A stretch of DNA of 64,000 nucleotides from JALZAI01 sp038207565 (lineage in GTDB: Bacteria; Actinomycetota; Actinomycetes; Mycobacteriales; Jatrophihabitantaceae): contig JBBQZQ010000010.1 of NCBI GenBank assembly GCA_038207565.1, positions 37,380-101,379 on the forward strand. Direction: 5' to 3'. The notes under the pieces are model-generated. The model saw only the letters and a program-made list of their open reading frames with translations. It had not been told where the DNA came from and ran no database searches. The position numbers and the translations under genes are program-made. Each line of letters opens with the position of its first letter. The first letter of the stretch is position 1. This document shows, in pieces, positions 50,121 through 58,882 of the stretch.

Positions 50121-51782
50121 TCAGCGGGTGCCGGCCGGGGCCGGCGCGTCCGCGGTCCGGTCGTGGGTGTCCGCGGTGATGCCGAGGGCGCGCAGCTGCG
50201 CCTTCTGCACCCGCTCCGACGGTGTCTTCGGCATCGAGTCGACGATCCGGATGAAGCGCGGGGTGGCGAAGGCGGGCACCCGTCCCTCGCACCAGGCCCA
50301 GAGCTCGGCCGGGTCGACAGCCCGGTTGGTGACGACGTAGGCCATGACCTCGTCCTCGCCGGCCTCCTGGTCCGCGGCCACCCCGATCACTGCGCATTCC
50401 AGCACCGAGTCGTGGCCGAGGAGTGCCTGCTCCACCTCGTAGGAGCTGATGTTCTCGCCCCGGCGGCGCAGCGCGTCCTTGTACCGGTCGACGAAGTAGA
50501 ACCAGCCCTCGGCGTCCTTACGAAGGGCGTCGCCGGTGTGGAACCAGAGGTTGCGCCACGCCTCGGCGGTCTTCTCCGGCATGCCGTAGTAGCCCATCGA
50601 ACACGTCCACGGCTGCTTGGGGCGGACCACCAGCTCCCCGATCTCGCCGACCGGCACCTCGCGGTCGGTCTCCGGGTCGACCAGCCGTACGTCGAACCAG
50701 TCGGCAGCCTGCAGCCCGGCGGCGCCGGCCGGACGGTCCTCCCCGTAGGGCGAGAGGATGGGGGCACTGGTCTCGGTGAGGCCGAAGACCTCGACGAAGG
50801 CCTCGATGCCGTAGCGCGCCTTGAAGCCGGCGAGGATGGACGTCGCCGTCGGCGCGGCGAAGACGGACCGGAGCCGGTTGTCGGCGTCGTCGGGGCGCGG
50901 TTCCTGCTTCCAGATAAAGTCCATCATCACGCCGATGAGGTTCGTCACCGTGACCCCGGAGGACCGCAACTGGTCGACCCAGCGGCTGGCGCTGAATTTC
51001 GGCCGGCAGACGAACCGGGCGCCGGCGATCAGCGCGGGGTACGCCGCCATGAACTGGTTGTTGCCGTGGAACAGCGGCGTGCAGGAGAAGTAGACGTCAT
51101 CGGCGCTGAGCCAGTGCAGGCTGACGACCTCCTGCCCGAAGAAGTACATCTGCGCGTGCGGCATCGCTACACCCTTGGACGGCCCCGTGGTGCCGGAGGT
51201 GAAGAAGATCGACGCCTGGCTGTGCGCCGGCGGGGTCGTCCACTCGCGGCCCGCAGGCGCACCCCCGGCCAGCTCCTCCCAGGGTGCGGCCGCCCAGCCA
51301 GCCTCACGGAGCGTCCGCAGCGCTGCCTCGCGGGAGCCGGTGTCAATGACCCAGAACTTCTCGATCACCCGCGCCGGCTCGGCGACGGCGAGGAACTTCA
51401 CCGCGTGCACGTCGTCAATCACCGCCCAGCGGGGTGCCGAGGTGACCATCTGGTGCTCAAGGAAGGCCCCCTCGTAGGCGGTGTTGATCGGCACCTCGAT
51501 GGTGCCGCCCACCCCGGTGCCGAACCACGTGCGCAGGAACTGCGAGGAGTTCGCCGCCATGATCAGCACCCGGTCCCCTGCCCGGGCACCGGACTGCTCC
51601 AGTGTGTCGGCGACCGACTCCGCCTGCGCCAGCGTCTCGGCGAAGCTGAAGGTCTCCTCCTCCTCCGGCAGATCGAGGAAGACCGCGTCGGGGCGGGCCT
51701 CCGCGTGGTGCCGCAGCACCGTCGCGAGGGTCCAGTCGGTCGGGTCCGGGAAGGCCGGCACCAGGTCGGTGTAGGTCCGCAT
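50121..51782 (-). CDS. Acyl-CoA synthetase (AMP-forming; CaiC-like)
   Basis: The 553-residue ANL enzyme has FFTSGTTGPSKGVAMPH, VFGLTETSAPILSPYGEDRP, WFHTGDALRKDAEGWFYFVD and RYKDALRRRGENISSYEVEQ, close to the carnitine-CoA ligase/crotonobetaine group in these segments. The usual C-terminal Lys motif appears as PSERVQKAQLR. It should activate the entry acid of the operon. ATG 51782 (MRTYTDLVPA) is preceded by AGGGGTGAC. The promoter region upstream holds two AT-rich palindromic blocks. Confidence 0.9.
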   Translation of the reverse strand: MRTYTDLVPAFPDPTDWTLATVLRHHAEARPDAVFLDLPEEEETFSFAETLAQAESVADTLEQSGARAGDRVLIMAANSSQFLRTWFGTGVGGTIEVPINTAYEGAFLEHQMVTSAPRWAVIDDVHAVKFLAVAEPARVIEKFWVIDTGSREAALRTLREAGWAAAPWEELAGGAPAGREWTTPPAHSQASIFFTSGTTGPSKGVAMPHAQMYFFGQEVVSLHWLSADDVYFSCTPLFHGNNQFMAAYPALIAGARFVCRPKFSASRWVDQLRSSGVTVTNLIGVMMDFIWKQEPRPDDADNRLRSVFAAPTATSILAGFKARYGIEAFVEVFGLTETSAPILSPYGEDRPAGAAGLQAADWFDVRLVDPETDREVPVGEIGELVVRPKQPWTCSMGYYGMPEKTAEAWRNLWFHTGDALRKDAEGWFYFVDRYKDALRRRGENISSYEVEQALLGHDSVLECAVIGVAADQEAGEDEVMAYVVTNRAVDPAELWAWCEGRVPAFATPRFIRIVDSMPKTPSERVQKAQLRALGITADTHDRTADAPAPAGTR

Positions 51783-52103
51783 GTCACCCCTGCCGAGTCG
51801 GCCGCGCACCGCTGCGCGGGAACCGCGATTAGCTAATTATGATTAGACTTTGTCGACCAGAGGCGAGATACGCGATCGGCCGGACACGGCTCAGGCCGGC
51901 GGGCCGGCCGGTCCGAACGTCGCGGTTCACCGGTTCCCTTGAAAAACTCATTATGATGTGCAGGTTTTAAGGATTGTAACGACCCTCACACACCATGGCT
52001 AGGTTTGCCCGGCGTTTTGGACCGCAGCGGACCCGCCCCGGCGACGACGCGGCTCCGACCCCCGGACGGGGATCGGAGCCGCAGAGCACAGGTCGAGCGG
52101 GCG
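51783..52103. promoter_or_regulatory. Promoter region of the nine-gene operon with CTAAT-N4-ATTAG palindrome
   Basis: This 321-bp gap lies upstream of the acyl-CoA synthetase. CTAAT-TATG-ATTAG at 51833-51846 is a perfect 5+5 inverted repeat. A related block, CTCATTATGATGTG, occurs at 51948-51961; both share the core ATTATGAT. The AT-rich patches stand out in high-GC DNA and are candidate binding sites for the GntR regulator encoded nearby or another repressor. Confidence 0.5.
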
Positions 52104-52946
52104 TTAGATGAGCAGCGTGCCCATGTCCACCGGGAGGGCGGCACCGGTGACGAACTTGGCCTCGTCGGACAGCAGGAACAGAACGCCATCGGAGATGTCG
52201 CCGGGCTCGACCAGCCCGCGCTCCATGACGTTGGCCATCCAGCCGGGAGGGGCGTCGGACAGCAGGTCGTTGGTGAAGAACTCGTTGGCGATCATCGGGG
52301 TGTTCACGCCGGCCGGGATGATCGTATTGACCCGGATCCCGTACTTGCCCAGGGCCATCGCGTAGTTCCGCATCAGCGCCAGCACGCCGGCCTTGGCCGC
52401 GCCGTACGCCATGTGCCCCGGATTAAGCATCTCCGTCTTGTAGGCGATGCCGCGGAAGGTCGACGTCGACCCGGTGATGACGATGGCGCCGCCGTTGCCC
52501 CGCTCGACCATGCCGGGCGTCACCGCCCGCAGCGTGTAGAAGACGCCGGACAGGTTGGTGGCGATCGTGTCGTGCCACGCGCTGATGCGCTGGGCGTGCG
52601 GGCCGGTGGACGGCAGGATCCCGGCGTTGGCGCAGACGAGGTCGATGTGCCCGAACCGCTCCTCGGCCTGCGCGACCGCGGCGTCGACCTGCCCTTCCTC
52701 GCGGACGTCGCCGACGATGCCGACGAACTCCCGGCCGTGGTCGCGCACCAGCTTCTCGGTCTCGGCCAGGTCCTCCGGCGTCGACATCGCGTACTGCACC
52801 GAGTCGAACTGGCTGACGACGTCCATGACGACGGTGTCGGCCCCCTCGGCGGCGAGTCGCACCGCGTGCGAGCGGCCCTGCCCGCGAGCCCCACCGGTGA
52901 TGAACGCGACCTTTCCCTCGAAACGCTTGCCCTCGAAACGGCTCAT
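52104..52946 (-). CDS. Mycofactocin-coupled SDR family oxidoreductase
   Basis: The 280-residue protein has GKVAFITGGARGQGRSHAVR, the signature start of mycofactocin-coupled SDRs, then LVCANAGILPSTG, ITGSTSTFRGIA and the catalytic YGAAKAG. It is the third intact member of this group in the window. It probably oxidises a secondary alcohol. GAGGAG precedes ATG 52946. It follows the luciferase-like gene by 20 bp, forming a minus-strand operon with it and the acyl-CoA dehydrogenase further upstream. Confidence 0.87.
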   Translation of the reverse strand: MSRFEGKRFEGKVAFITGGARGQGRSHAVRLAAEGADTVVMDVVSQFDSVQYAMSTPEDLAETEKLVRDHGREFVGIVGDVREEGQVDAAVAQAEERFGHIDLVCANAGILPSTGPHAQRISAWHDTIATNLSGVFYTLRAVTPGMVERGNGGAIVITGSTSTFRGIAYKTEMLNPGHMAYGAAKAGVLALMRNYAMALGKYGIRVNTIIPAGVNTPMIANEFFTNDLLSDAPPGWMANVMERGLVEPGDISDGVLFLLSDEAKFVTGAALPVDMGTLLI

Positions 52947-52966
52947 GCTCTTCTCCTCGACTTCTC

Positions 52967-54022
52967 TCAGCCGGCCGGCGTCTGCGCGCCGGGCACGGGC
53001 TCGGGTTGCGGGGTCGGCAGGGCCCGGATGGCCGGGACGACCTCCTTGCCCAGCCGCTCGATGGCGGCGATGGTCTCCTCCGCGCTCATCGACGGCCATT
53101 GCGGCCGCAGCAGCAACGGGTCGATCGGGAAGCGGGTGCACAGCTCGGTGAGCTGGGCGATGACCTCGGCGTCGGTGCCGAGCACGGCGTGCTCCCCGAC
53201 CGTGGTGAGGAAGTCCTTGTCCAGGGCCTCGGCACTCCCGGCCTTGGCCATGCCCTTCTGCGCGTAGCTCACGTACTTGCCCTTGGCCACCCGGGCGTAC
53301 TCGACGATCGCGTCCTCCCGGGAGTCGGCGACGAGCACGTTGCGGCGCAGCGGCTGCGGCCCGAACGGCTTGCCCCGCGCCGCGAACCCCTCGCGGACGA
53401 CGTCGAACCGCTCGGCGATCTCGTCGGCGGTGGCCTCGGGGGTGACCGGGTAGGCGTCACCGATCCGGCCGGCCCGGCGGGCGCCGGCGATGCTCTGCGC
53501 GCCGATCCAGATGGGCGGGTGCGGCTGCTGCACCGGCTTGAGGTGCGGGTGGACGCCCTCGAGGTGCCAGAACCGGCCGTGGTGGGTGACCTCGTCGTCG
53601 GTCCAGAGCCGCTTGACCACCTCGATGATCTCGTCCATCCGTGGTGCGCGTTCCCTGAACGGGATGCCCAGATAGTCGAACTCCTCGGGGCGGTAGCCGA
53701 TACCGGCGCCGAAGACCAGCCGACCCTCGGAGACCACGTCGAGCGTCGCCAGCTCCTCTGCCAGCATCACCGGGTGGTAGAGCGGCGCGATCATGATCTG
53801 GGTGACCAGCCGGGTCTGCAGGTCGCAGTCGGCGGCCAGCCGGGCCAGCAGCGGCACCGGCTGCAGCCAGCGCAGCTCCCCGTAGAGGAAGTGCTGGCCG
53901 ATGGCGATGTAGGTGAGCCCGTTGCGCTGAGCGGCCTCGACGATCCGGCGGACGTCGTCGAACTGTTGTTTGGGACTGACGGACGAGGGGACGTCGGAGA
54001 GCAGCATGCCGACAGCGACCAT
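52967..54022 (-). CDS. Luciferase-like (LLM class) flavin-dependent oxidoreductase
   Basis: The 351-residue protein has the LLM TIM-barrel pattern: GLTYIAIGQHFLYGELRWLQ, TQIMIAPLYHPVMLAEELAT, GRLVFGAGIGYRPEEFDYLG and PPIWIGAQSIAGARRAGRIG. Members use FMN or F420 for oxygenation or hydride transfer, often on cyclic ketones or similar carbonyls. Sequence alone does not decide the cofactor. A ring-oxidising (Baeyer-Villiger-like) role would fit beside a secondary-alcohol SDR, but this is inference from the neighbours. Confidence 0.87.
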   Translation of the reverse strand: MVAVGMLLSDVPSSVSPKQQFDDVRRIVEAAQRNGLTYIAIGQHFLYGELRWLQPVPLLARLAADCDLQTRLVTQIMIAPLYHPVMLAEELATLDVVSEGRLVFGAGIGYRPEEFDYLGIPFRERAPRMDEIIEVVKRLWTDDEVTHHGRFWHLEGVHPHLKPVQQPHPPIWIGAQSIAGARRAGRIGDAYPVTPEATADEIAERFDVVREGFAARGKPFGPQPLRRNVLVADSREDAIVEYARVAKGKYVSYAQKGMAKAGSAEALDKDFLTTVGEHAVLGTDAEVIAQLTELCTRFPIDPLLLRPQWPSMSAEETIAAIERLGKEVVPAIRALPTPQPEPVPGAQTPAG

Positions 54023-54070
54023 GGCGGGCCTCCTGTCTGGGGTTGGGGTCGGCGGGTGGAGGAAGGAGAC

Positions 54071-55204
54071 TCAGCCGCGAGCGGGGCGGGTCAGCGTCTT
54101 GGCCAGTTGACCGAGGAGCACCTCGTTGCCGCCCTCGTAGATGCGCATCGGGCGGGCGTTGCGGTAGAGCCGCTCCATCGTCGAGCCGGTGACGACCCCG
54201 AACCGGCCCATCATCTGGACGCAGCGGTCGGCCACCCGGCCGGCAGTCTCGGTGGCGGCGATCTTGGCCATCGACGACCAGTGCAGGGCGCCCAGCGGGT
54301 CGGCGGCGGCGCGGGTCGCCGCCGCGTAGGTGAGCAGGCGGGCCTGCTCGATCTCCATCCAGCAGGTGCCGAGCATCTGCGGCATCGGGCCCAGCCGCGC
54401 CAACGTGCTACCGAACTGCTCGCGGGACGTCGTGTGCGCGACCGCCTCGTCGAGCGCGGCCTGGGCGAGCCCGACGGCCGACCCGGCGACCGACACCCGG
54501 AAGGTGGCCAGCGTCTGCAGCACCATCGGGAAGGCCTGGCCCGGCTGCCCGACTCGGGAGTCCAGCGGCACGCGGACGTCGGTGAAGACGACCTCGCCGA
54601 TGATGTGCGGCGCGATCAAGTCCGGCCCCGATTCCACCTGCACTCCCGGGGTGTCGGCCGGGACGAACACCAGCGAGTAGCCGTCGTCCTCCTTGGCCAG
54701 GACGGTGTAGAAGTGCGCGGCACCAGCGTTGGTGATGAACGACTTGTGCCCGTTCAGCACGAGTTCGCCGTCGCGCTCCACGACGGTCGTGCTGATGGCC
54801 TTGAGGTCGGAGCCGACCTCGGGCTCGGTGAGGCAGAGGGCGGCGATCGCGTCGAGGGTCACCACCTGGGGCAGCCACTCCTGCTGGATGCGATCGCTCG
54901 CACCGACCGCGACGGCGTAGCTGCCGATCCCCTGCATGGCGAACAGCGAGTCCAGGTGGGCCGAGACCCCGCCGAACGCCTCGCGGACGACCGTGACGGC
55001 GAGGGAGTCCACCTGCTCCGAGGCGCCGCCGTGGGCGGCCGGCACGGTCAGCGCAGCGAGCCCGCTCTCCTGCAACGCCTCCCGCATCACCGGGTCGACG
55101 TCGGTGGCGGCGTCGGCCTCGGTGGCCCGCCAGCGCACCTTCTCCGCCACCTCACGGGCGCGCGCGAGAAGCTCGCGATGGTGGTCGGACAGCTCGAACG
55201 ACAT
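54071..55204 (-). CDS. Acyl-CoA dehydrogenase
   Basis: The 377-residue protein has IAALCLTEPEVGSDLKAIST, LVLNGHKSFITNAGAAHFYT, TSREQFGSTLARLGPMPQML and RNARPMRIYEGGNEVLLGQL with the C-terminal catalytic-type Glu. It is a full-length acyl-CoA dehydrogenase. It heads the minus-strand trio dehydrogenase, luciferase-like enzyme and SDR, and diverges from the thiolase operon across a 146-bp spacer with a palindrome. Confidence 0.9.
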   Translation of the reverse strand: MSFELSDHHRELLARAREVAEKVRWRATEADAATDVDPVMREALQESGLAALTVPAAHGGASEQVDSLAVTVVREAFGGVSAHLDSLFAMQGIGSYAVAVGASDRIQQEWLPQVVTLDAIAALCLTEPEVGSDLKAISTTVVERDGELVLNGHKSFITNAGAAHFYTVLAKEDDGYSLVFVPADTPGVQVESGPDLIAPHIIGEVVFTDVRVPLDSRVGQPGQAFPMVLQTLATFRVSVAGSAVGLAQAALDEAVAHTTSREQFGSTLARLGPMPQMLGTCWMEIEQARLLTYAAATRAAADPLGALHWSSMAKIAATETAGRVADRCVQMMGRFGVVTGSTMERLYRNARPMRIYEGGNEVLLGQLAKTLTRPARG

Positions 55205-55285
55205 CCCGGGGTCCTCCCCTCGGTGGCGACCTTGAAGGCACCTTCAGGACCGGCCGGCGGTCCGCAGGATCACCACGGCTGCTAT

Positions 55286-55306
55286 CCATGTTATTAGTGT
55301 TCATGG
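55286..55306. promoter_or_regulatory. Candidate operator CCATG-N11-CATGG between divergent operons
   Basis: CCATG (55286-55290) and CATGG (55302-55306) form an inverted repeat around an AT-rich centre containing TTATTAG, in the spacer between the acyl-CoA dehydrogenase (minus) and thiolase (plus) genes. The centre recalls the AT-rich sites upstream of the nine-gene operon. Confidence 0.4.
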
Positions 55307-55350
55307 TTATGTATCAACGCCTACACCTGATCCGAGAGGCCGGTGAGCGG

Positions 55351-56556
55351 ATGACCCCCTCCGGGATGCCCAGTGCCGTGATCGTCGACGCCGTCCGCTC
55401 CCCCATGGGACGCGGCAAGGTCGGTGGTGCCCTGTCCGGGGTGCATCCGGTCGACCTGCTGGCCCAGGTGCTCCAGGCGCTGGCGGACAGGAACGGCCTC
55501 GACCCGGGCACCATCGACGACGTCCTGGTCGGCTGCGTCGGCGGGAACGGCGAGCAGTCGGCCACCCCCGGGCGGCAGGCGGTGCTCGCGGCCGGCTGGC
55601 CGGCGCACGTGCCGTCGGTGACGATCGAACGCAAGTGCGGCTCCGGCCAGCAGGCGCTGGACTTCGCCATCCAAGGCGTGATCGCCGGCGCCTACGACAT
55701 CGCGGTCGCGGCCGGTGTCGAGTCGATGAGCCGCGTGCCGATGGGCTCGGCTCGCGGGGACCGCGATCCGTACGGTCCCCGGGTGGCCGCCCGCTACTCC
55801 CCGGGCCTCGTCCCGCAGGGCATCTCGGCCGAACTGGTCGCCGACAAGTGGGGGCTGACCCGCAGGCAGCTGGACGAGTTCGCGGTCGCCTCGCACGACC
55901 GGGCCGCCGCAGCAGCCGCCGGTGCTTTCGACCGAGAGATCACCCTGATCACGACGCCCGACGGCGTAGTGACGGCCGACGAGACCATCCGGCCCGGGTC
56001 GTCGGTCGACAAGCTCGGCGGGCTCAGGCCGGCCTTCGCGAGCAGCCCGCACGCCGCCCGCTTCCCCTTGCTGGACTGGAAGGTGACGGCCGGCAACTCC
56101 TCCCAGCTCACCGACGGCGCCGCCGCCCTGCTCGTGATGAGCGAGGAGCGGGCTAACGCGCTCGGCCACACCCCCCGGGCCCGCGTCGTCGCCTCGGCCG
56201 TAACCGGCGACGACCCGCTGCTGATGCTGACCGGGCCGATTCCGGCGACGCACAAGGTGCTCGCCCGCGCGGGCCTGACGATCGCCGACATCGCCGCGTT
56301 CGAGGTGAACGAGGCGTTCGCGTCGGTGCCCCTTGCCTGGCAGGCGGAGTTCGGGGTGGCCGACGAGCTCCTCAACCCCCGCGGCGGGGCGATCGCCCTC
56401 GGCCACCCGCTCGGCGCTTCGGGAGCCCGGCTGGCCACGACACTGCTCGGCTTCCTCGAGGACACCGGCGCCCGCTACGGACTGCAGACGATGTGCGAGG
56501 CCGGCGGGATGGCCAACGCGATGGTGATCGAGAACCTCTCCGCAGAAAGGAACTGA
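55351..56556 (+). CDS. Thiolase (acetyl-CoA acyltransferase)
   Basis: The 401-residue protein has all thiolase signatures: ERKCGSGQQALDFAIQG with nucleophile Cys 96, VAAGVESMSRVPMG, FEVNEAFASVPLAW, GAIALGHPLGASGARL and the second active Cys in TMCEAGGMANAM. It cleaves a 3-oxoacyl-CoA with CoA to release acetyl-CoA or propionyl-CoA. ATG 55351 is selected because conservation begins at SAVIVDAVRSPMGR; ATG codons at 55288-55310 would add an unconserved leader. The SDR and crotonase genes that follow complete a beta-oxidation set. Confidence 0.92.
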   Translation: MTPSGMPSAVIVDAVRSPMGRGKVGGALSGVHPVDLLAQVLQALADRNGLDPGTIDDVLVGCVGGNGEQSATPGRQAVLAAGWPAHVPSVTIERKCGSGQQALDFAIQGVIAGAYDIAVAAGVESMSRVPMGSARGDRDPYGPRVAARYSPGLVPQGISAELVADKWGLTRRQLDEFAVASHDRAAAAAAGAFDREITLITTPDGVVTADETIRPGSSVDKLGGLRPAFASSPHAARFPLLDWKVTAGNSSQLTDGAAALLVMSEERANALGHTPRARVVASAVTGDDPLLMLTGPIPATHKVLARAGLTIADIAAFEVNEAFASVPLAWQAEFGVADELLNPRGGAIALGHPLGASGARLATTLLGFLEDTGARYGLQTMCEAGGMANAMVIENLSAERN

Positions 56557-56558
56557 GC

Positions 56559-57323
56559 ATGGACGTCGCGTCCGGGTCCGCAGTCGTCACCGGCGGGGCC
56601 TCAGGGCTCGCCCTGGCCACCGCCCGCCGCCTGGTCGAGAAGGGCGTGCCGACCGTCCTGGTCGACCTGCCCACCTCGGCCGGCGCGGAGGTGGCCACCG
56701 AACTCGGCAGAAAGACCCGCTTCGTGGCCGCGGACGTGACCGATCCCGAGGGCGTCGCGGCCGCGATGGCGGCCGCCGACGAGCTGGCCCCGTTGCGCAC
56801 GCTGGTCCACTGCGCCGGCCGGGGCGGCGCCATGCGCGTCGTCGACAAGGAGGGCACCCCGGGCGACCTCGGGTTCTACGAGCAGATCGTGCGCATTAAT
56901 CTGATCGGCACCTTCAACGTGCTCAGCCAGGCCGCCGCACGCATGGCCGCCCACGACCCGGTCGACGGGGAGCGCGGCGTCTGCGTGCTCACCGCGTCCG
57001 TCGCGGCCTTCGAGGGCCAGATCGGTCAGCTGCCGTACGCCTCGGCCAAGGCCGGCATCGTCGGGCTCACCCTGGTCGCCGCCCGCGACCTGTCGAGCAA
57101 GCTGATCCGGGTCATGACGATCGCCCCCGGCACCTTCGACACCCCGATCCTCGCCCGGCTGCCACAGAACGTCCGCGACTCCCTCGGCGAGATGACCCCC
57201 CATCCCCGCCGGCTCGGCCAGCCCGACGAGTTCGCCCGCCTGGCAATGGCGATCATCGACAACCCGATGCTCAACGGCGAGACCATCCGGCTGGACGGCG
57301 CGATCCGGATGGCGCCCAAGTGA
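56559..57323 (+). CDS. SDR-family 3-hydroxyacyl-CoA dehydrogenase (type 2-like)
   Basis: The 254-residue protein reads GSAVVTGGASGLALATARRL, TLVHCAGRGGAMRVVDKEGT, NLIGTFNVLSQAAARM, LTASVAAFEGQIGQ and YASAKAGIVGLTL, then FDTPILARLPQ. This is the pattern of HSD17B10-like 3-hydroxyacyl-CoA dehydrogenases of branched-chain and steroid side-chain oxidation. It would form the 3-oxoacyl-CoA for the thiolase. ATG 56559 lies two bases after the thiolase stop. Confidence 0.88.
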   Translation: MDVASGSAVVTGGASGLALATARRLVEKGVPTVLVDLPTSAGAEVATELGRKTRFVAADVTDPEGVAAAMAAADELAPLRTLVHCAGRGGAMRVVDKEGTPGDLGFYEQIVRINLIGTFNVLSQAAARMAAHDPVDGERGVCVLTASVAAFEGQIGQLPYASAKAGIVGLTLVAARDLSSKLIRVMTIAPGTFDTPILARLPQNVRDSLGEMTPHPRRLGQPDEFARLAMAIIDNPMLNGETIRLDGAIRMAPK

Positions 57324-58087
57324 GTGAGCCAGAGGTCCTGGTTGAGCGCCAGGGCGCCGTCCTCGTGGTCACCATCGACCGGCCCGCGGCGAAGAACTCC
57401 ATCAACACCGCAGCCGCAGTGGCCATCGGCGCCGCGATGGATTTACTGGACGACGACGCCAGCCTCTTCGTCGGCGTGATTACCGGCGCCGGTGGCACGT
57501 TCAGCGCCGGCATGGACCTCAAGGCGTTCCTCGCCGGGGAGAAGCCGCACGTGCCCGGCCGGGGCTTCGCCGGTCTCGTCGAGCGGCCGCCGTCGACCCC
57601 GCTGATCGCGGCCGTCGAAGGGTACGCGCTGGCCGGCGGTTTCGAGATCGCGCTGGCGTGCGACCTGATCGTGGCCGCCGAGGACGCGTCGTTCGGGTTG
57701 CCCGAGGTCAGGCGCGGGCTGCTCGCCGGCGGCGGTGGCCTGCTCCGGCTGCCCACGAAGGCCGGGCTGCCGAAGGCGACTGAGTGGGCCCTGACCGGCG
57801 ATCGGGTGGGCGCCGCCGAGGCGCACGCCGCCGGCGTGGTCAACCGGTTGGTGCCCAGCGGTCAGGCGCTCCCCGCGGCCCTCGTACTCGCCCAGCAGAT
57901 CGCCGGCAACGGCCCGCTGGCGGTGCAGGGCACCAAGAGGATCCTCAACGAGGGCCCGAGCTGGCCGGCGGCGGACGCCTTCGTGCGGCAGCGGGAGATC
58001 TACGCCCCGATCCGCGCCTCGGCCGACGCGCAGGAGGGCGCCCGCGCCTTCACCGAGAAGCGCGCGCCCGTCTGGCAGGGCCGCTGA
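57320..58087 (+). CDS. Enoyl-CoA hydratase/isomerase (crotonase) family protein
   Basis: The 255-residue protein has VVTIDRPAAKNSINTA, GTFSAGMDLKAFLAGE, VEGYALAGGFEIALACDLIV and FGLPEVRRGLLAGGGGLLRL, with a Glu in the LPEV segment where hydratases carry a catalytic acid. It fits the hydration step before the SDR and thiolase encoded upstream. GTG 57320 overlaps the SDR stop. The stop is only 12 bp from the convergent GntR gene. Confidence 0.88.
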   Translation: MSEPEVLVERQGAVLVVTIDRPAAKNSINTAAAVAIGAAMDLLDDDASLFVGVITGAGGTFSAGMDLKAFLAGEKPHVPGRGFAGLVERPPSTPLIAAVEGYALAGGFEIALACDLIVAAEDASFGLPEVRRGLLAGGGGLLRLPTKAGLPKATEWALTGDRVGAAEAHAAGVVNRLVPSGQALPAALVLAQQIAGNGPLAVQGTKRILNEGPSWPAADAFVRQREIYAPIRASADAQEGARAFTEKRAPVWQGR

Positions 58088-58099
58088 CCGGAGCGAGCG

Positions 58100-58882
58100 T
58101 CACCTCCAGGCGACGACGTTGTCCAGCTGGTTCGGGTGCAGGGCCTGCACCCAGTCGGCGTACTGCTGCATGTGCTCGCGCATGAGGTTCTCGGCGTCGT
58201 CGGCCCGTCCGTCGGCGATCGCGTCTGCGATGGCCCAGTGCACGGAGAGCACGTGGCGGCGCCCGTCGGCGGGCGAGAGGATGCCGCTCACCTGGTCGCG
58301 GAAGATGTCCTCGAGCGAGGCGCTCAGCAGGTTGAGCACCGAGTTCCCGGACATCGCCGCGACACCCTTGTGGAAGTCGTTCGTCGCGATGAAGTACGTG
58401 TCGTCGTCCTCCACCCGCGTCGACGTGGGGTCGGCGAGCCGGCCGACCAGTTCCTGGCCGCGGCGCTCGGCAGCAAGGCGGGCCATCATCGGCTCCATGA
58501 CCAGGCGCGCCTCCATGAGCTCACGGAACGTCACCCCGCCGAGGTGGAAGAACAGCGTCGACATCCGGCCGTAGTCACGGGTACGAGCCTCGATCACCAT
58601 CGGGCCACCATTGCGGCCGGGCTTCATCGTGATCAGTCCGTGTACCTCAAGAATGCGCAGCGCCTCGCGCAGCGAGCCACGGCCCACGCCGTAGTCCTCG
58701 AGCATCTGCGCCTCTGAGGACAGCAAGGTCCCCGGGGGCAGCTTTCGAGAGACGATCTCGTGCACGATTTCCTGAGCCAAGGCCTCGGCCACTTTGGCTC
58801 CGCGCTTGATCGGGCGCGGGGACGTGCCGTCCTCACGTGCGCGGGGAGCGGCAGTCATGCCTTGAGGGTAGTAGGTGCGCAT
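58100..58882 (-). CDS. FadR-subfamily GntR regulator (FCD domain)
   Basis: The 260-residue protein has a winged helix (LAQEIVHEIVSRKLPPGTLL, SEAQMLEDYGVGRGSLREAL) and a C-terminal FCD ligand domain (FRELMEARLVMEPMMARLA, DFHKGVAAMSGN, HWAIADAIADGRADDAENLM). FCD regulators usually sense acyl-CoAs or organic acids and repress catabolic operons. It is the only intact regulator in the catabolic part of the island, so it is the best candidate for the palindromic sites near 51833, 55286 and 25933. The start is ATG 58882 or 58858; the former has GGTG at a usable distance. Confidence 0.88.
   Translation of the reverse strand: MRTYYPQGMTAAPRAREDGTSPRPIKRGAKVAEALAQEIVHEIVSRKLPPGTLLSSEAQMLEDYGVGRGSLREALRILEVHGLITMKPGRNGGPMVIEARTRDYGRMSTLFFHLGGVTFRELMEARLVMEPMMARLAAERRGQELVGRLADPTSTRVEDDDTYFIATNDFHKGVAAMSGNSVLNLLSASLEDIFRDQVSGILSPADGRRHVLSVHWAIADAIADGRADDAENLMREHMQQYADWVQALHPNQLDNVVAWR

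Noticed and set aside
53006..55297. 763-codon open frame on the plus strand
   Set aside because: It is the antisense image of the luciferase-like and acyl-CoA dehydrogenase genes, whose motifs and spacing are unambiguous.
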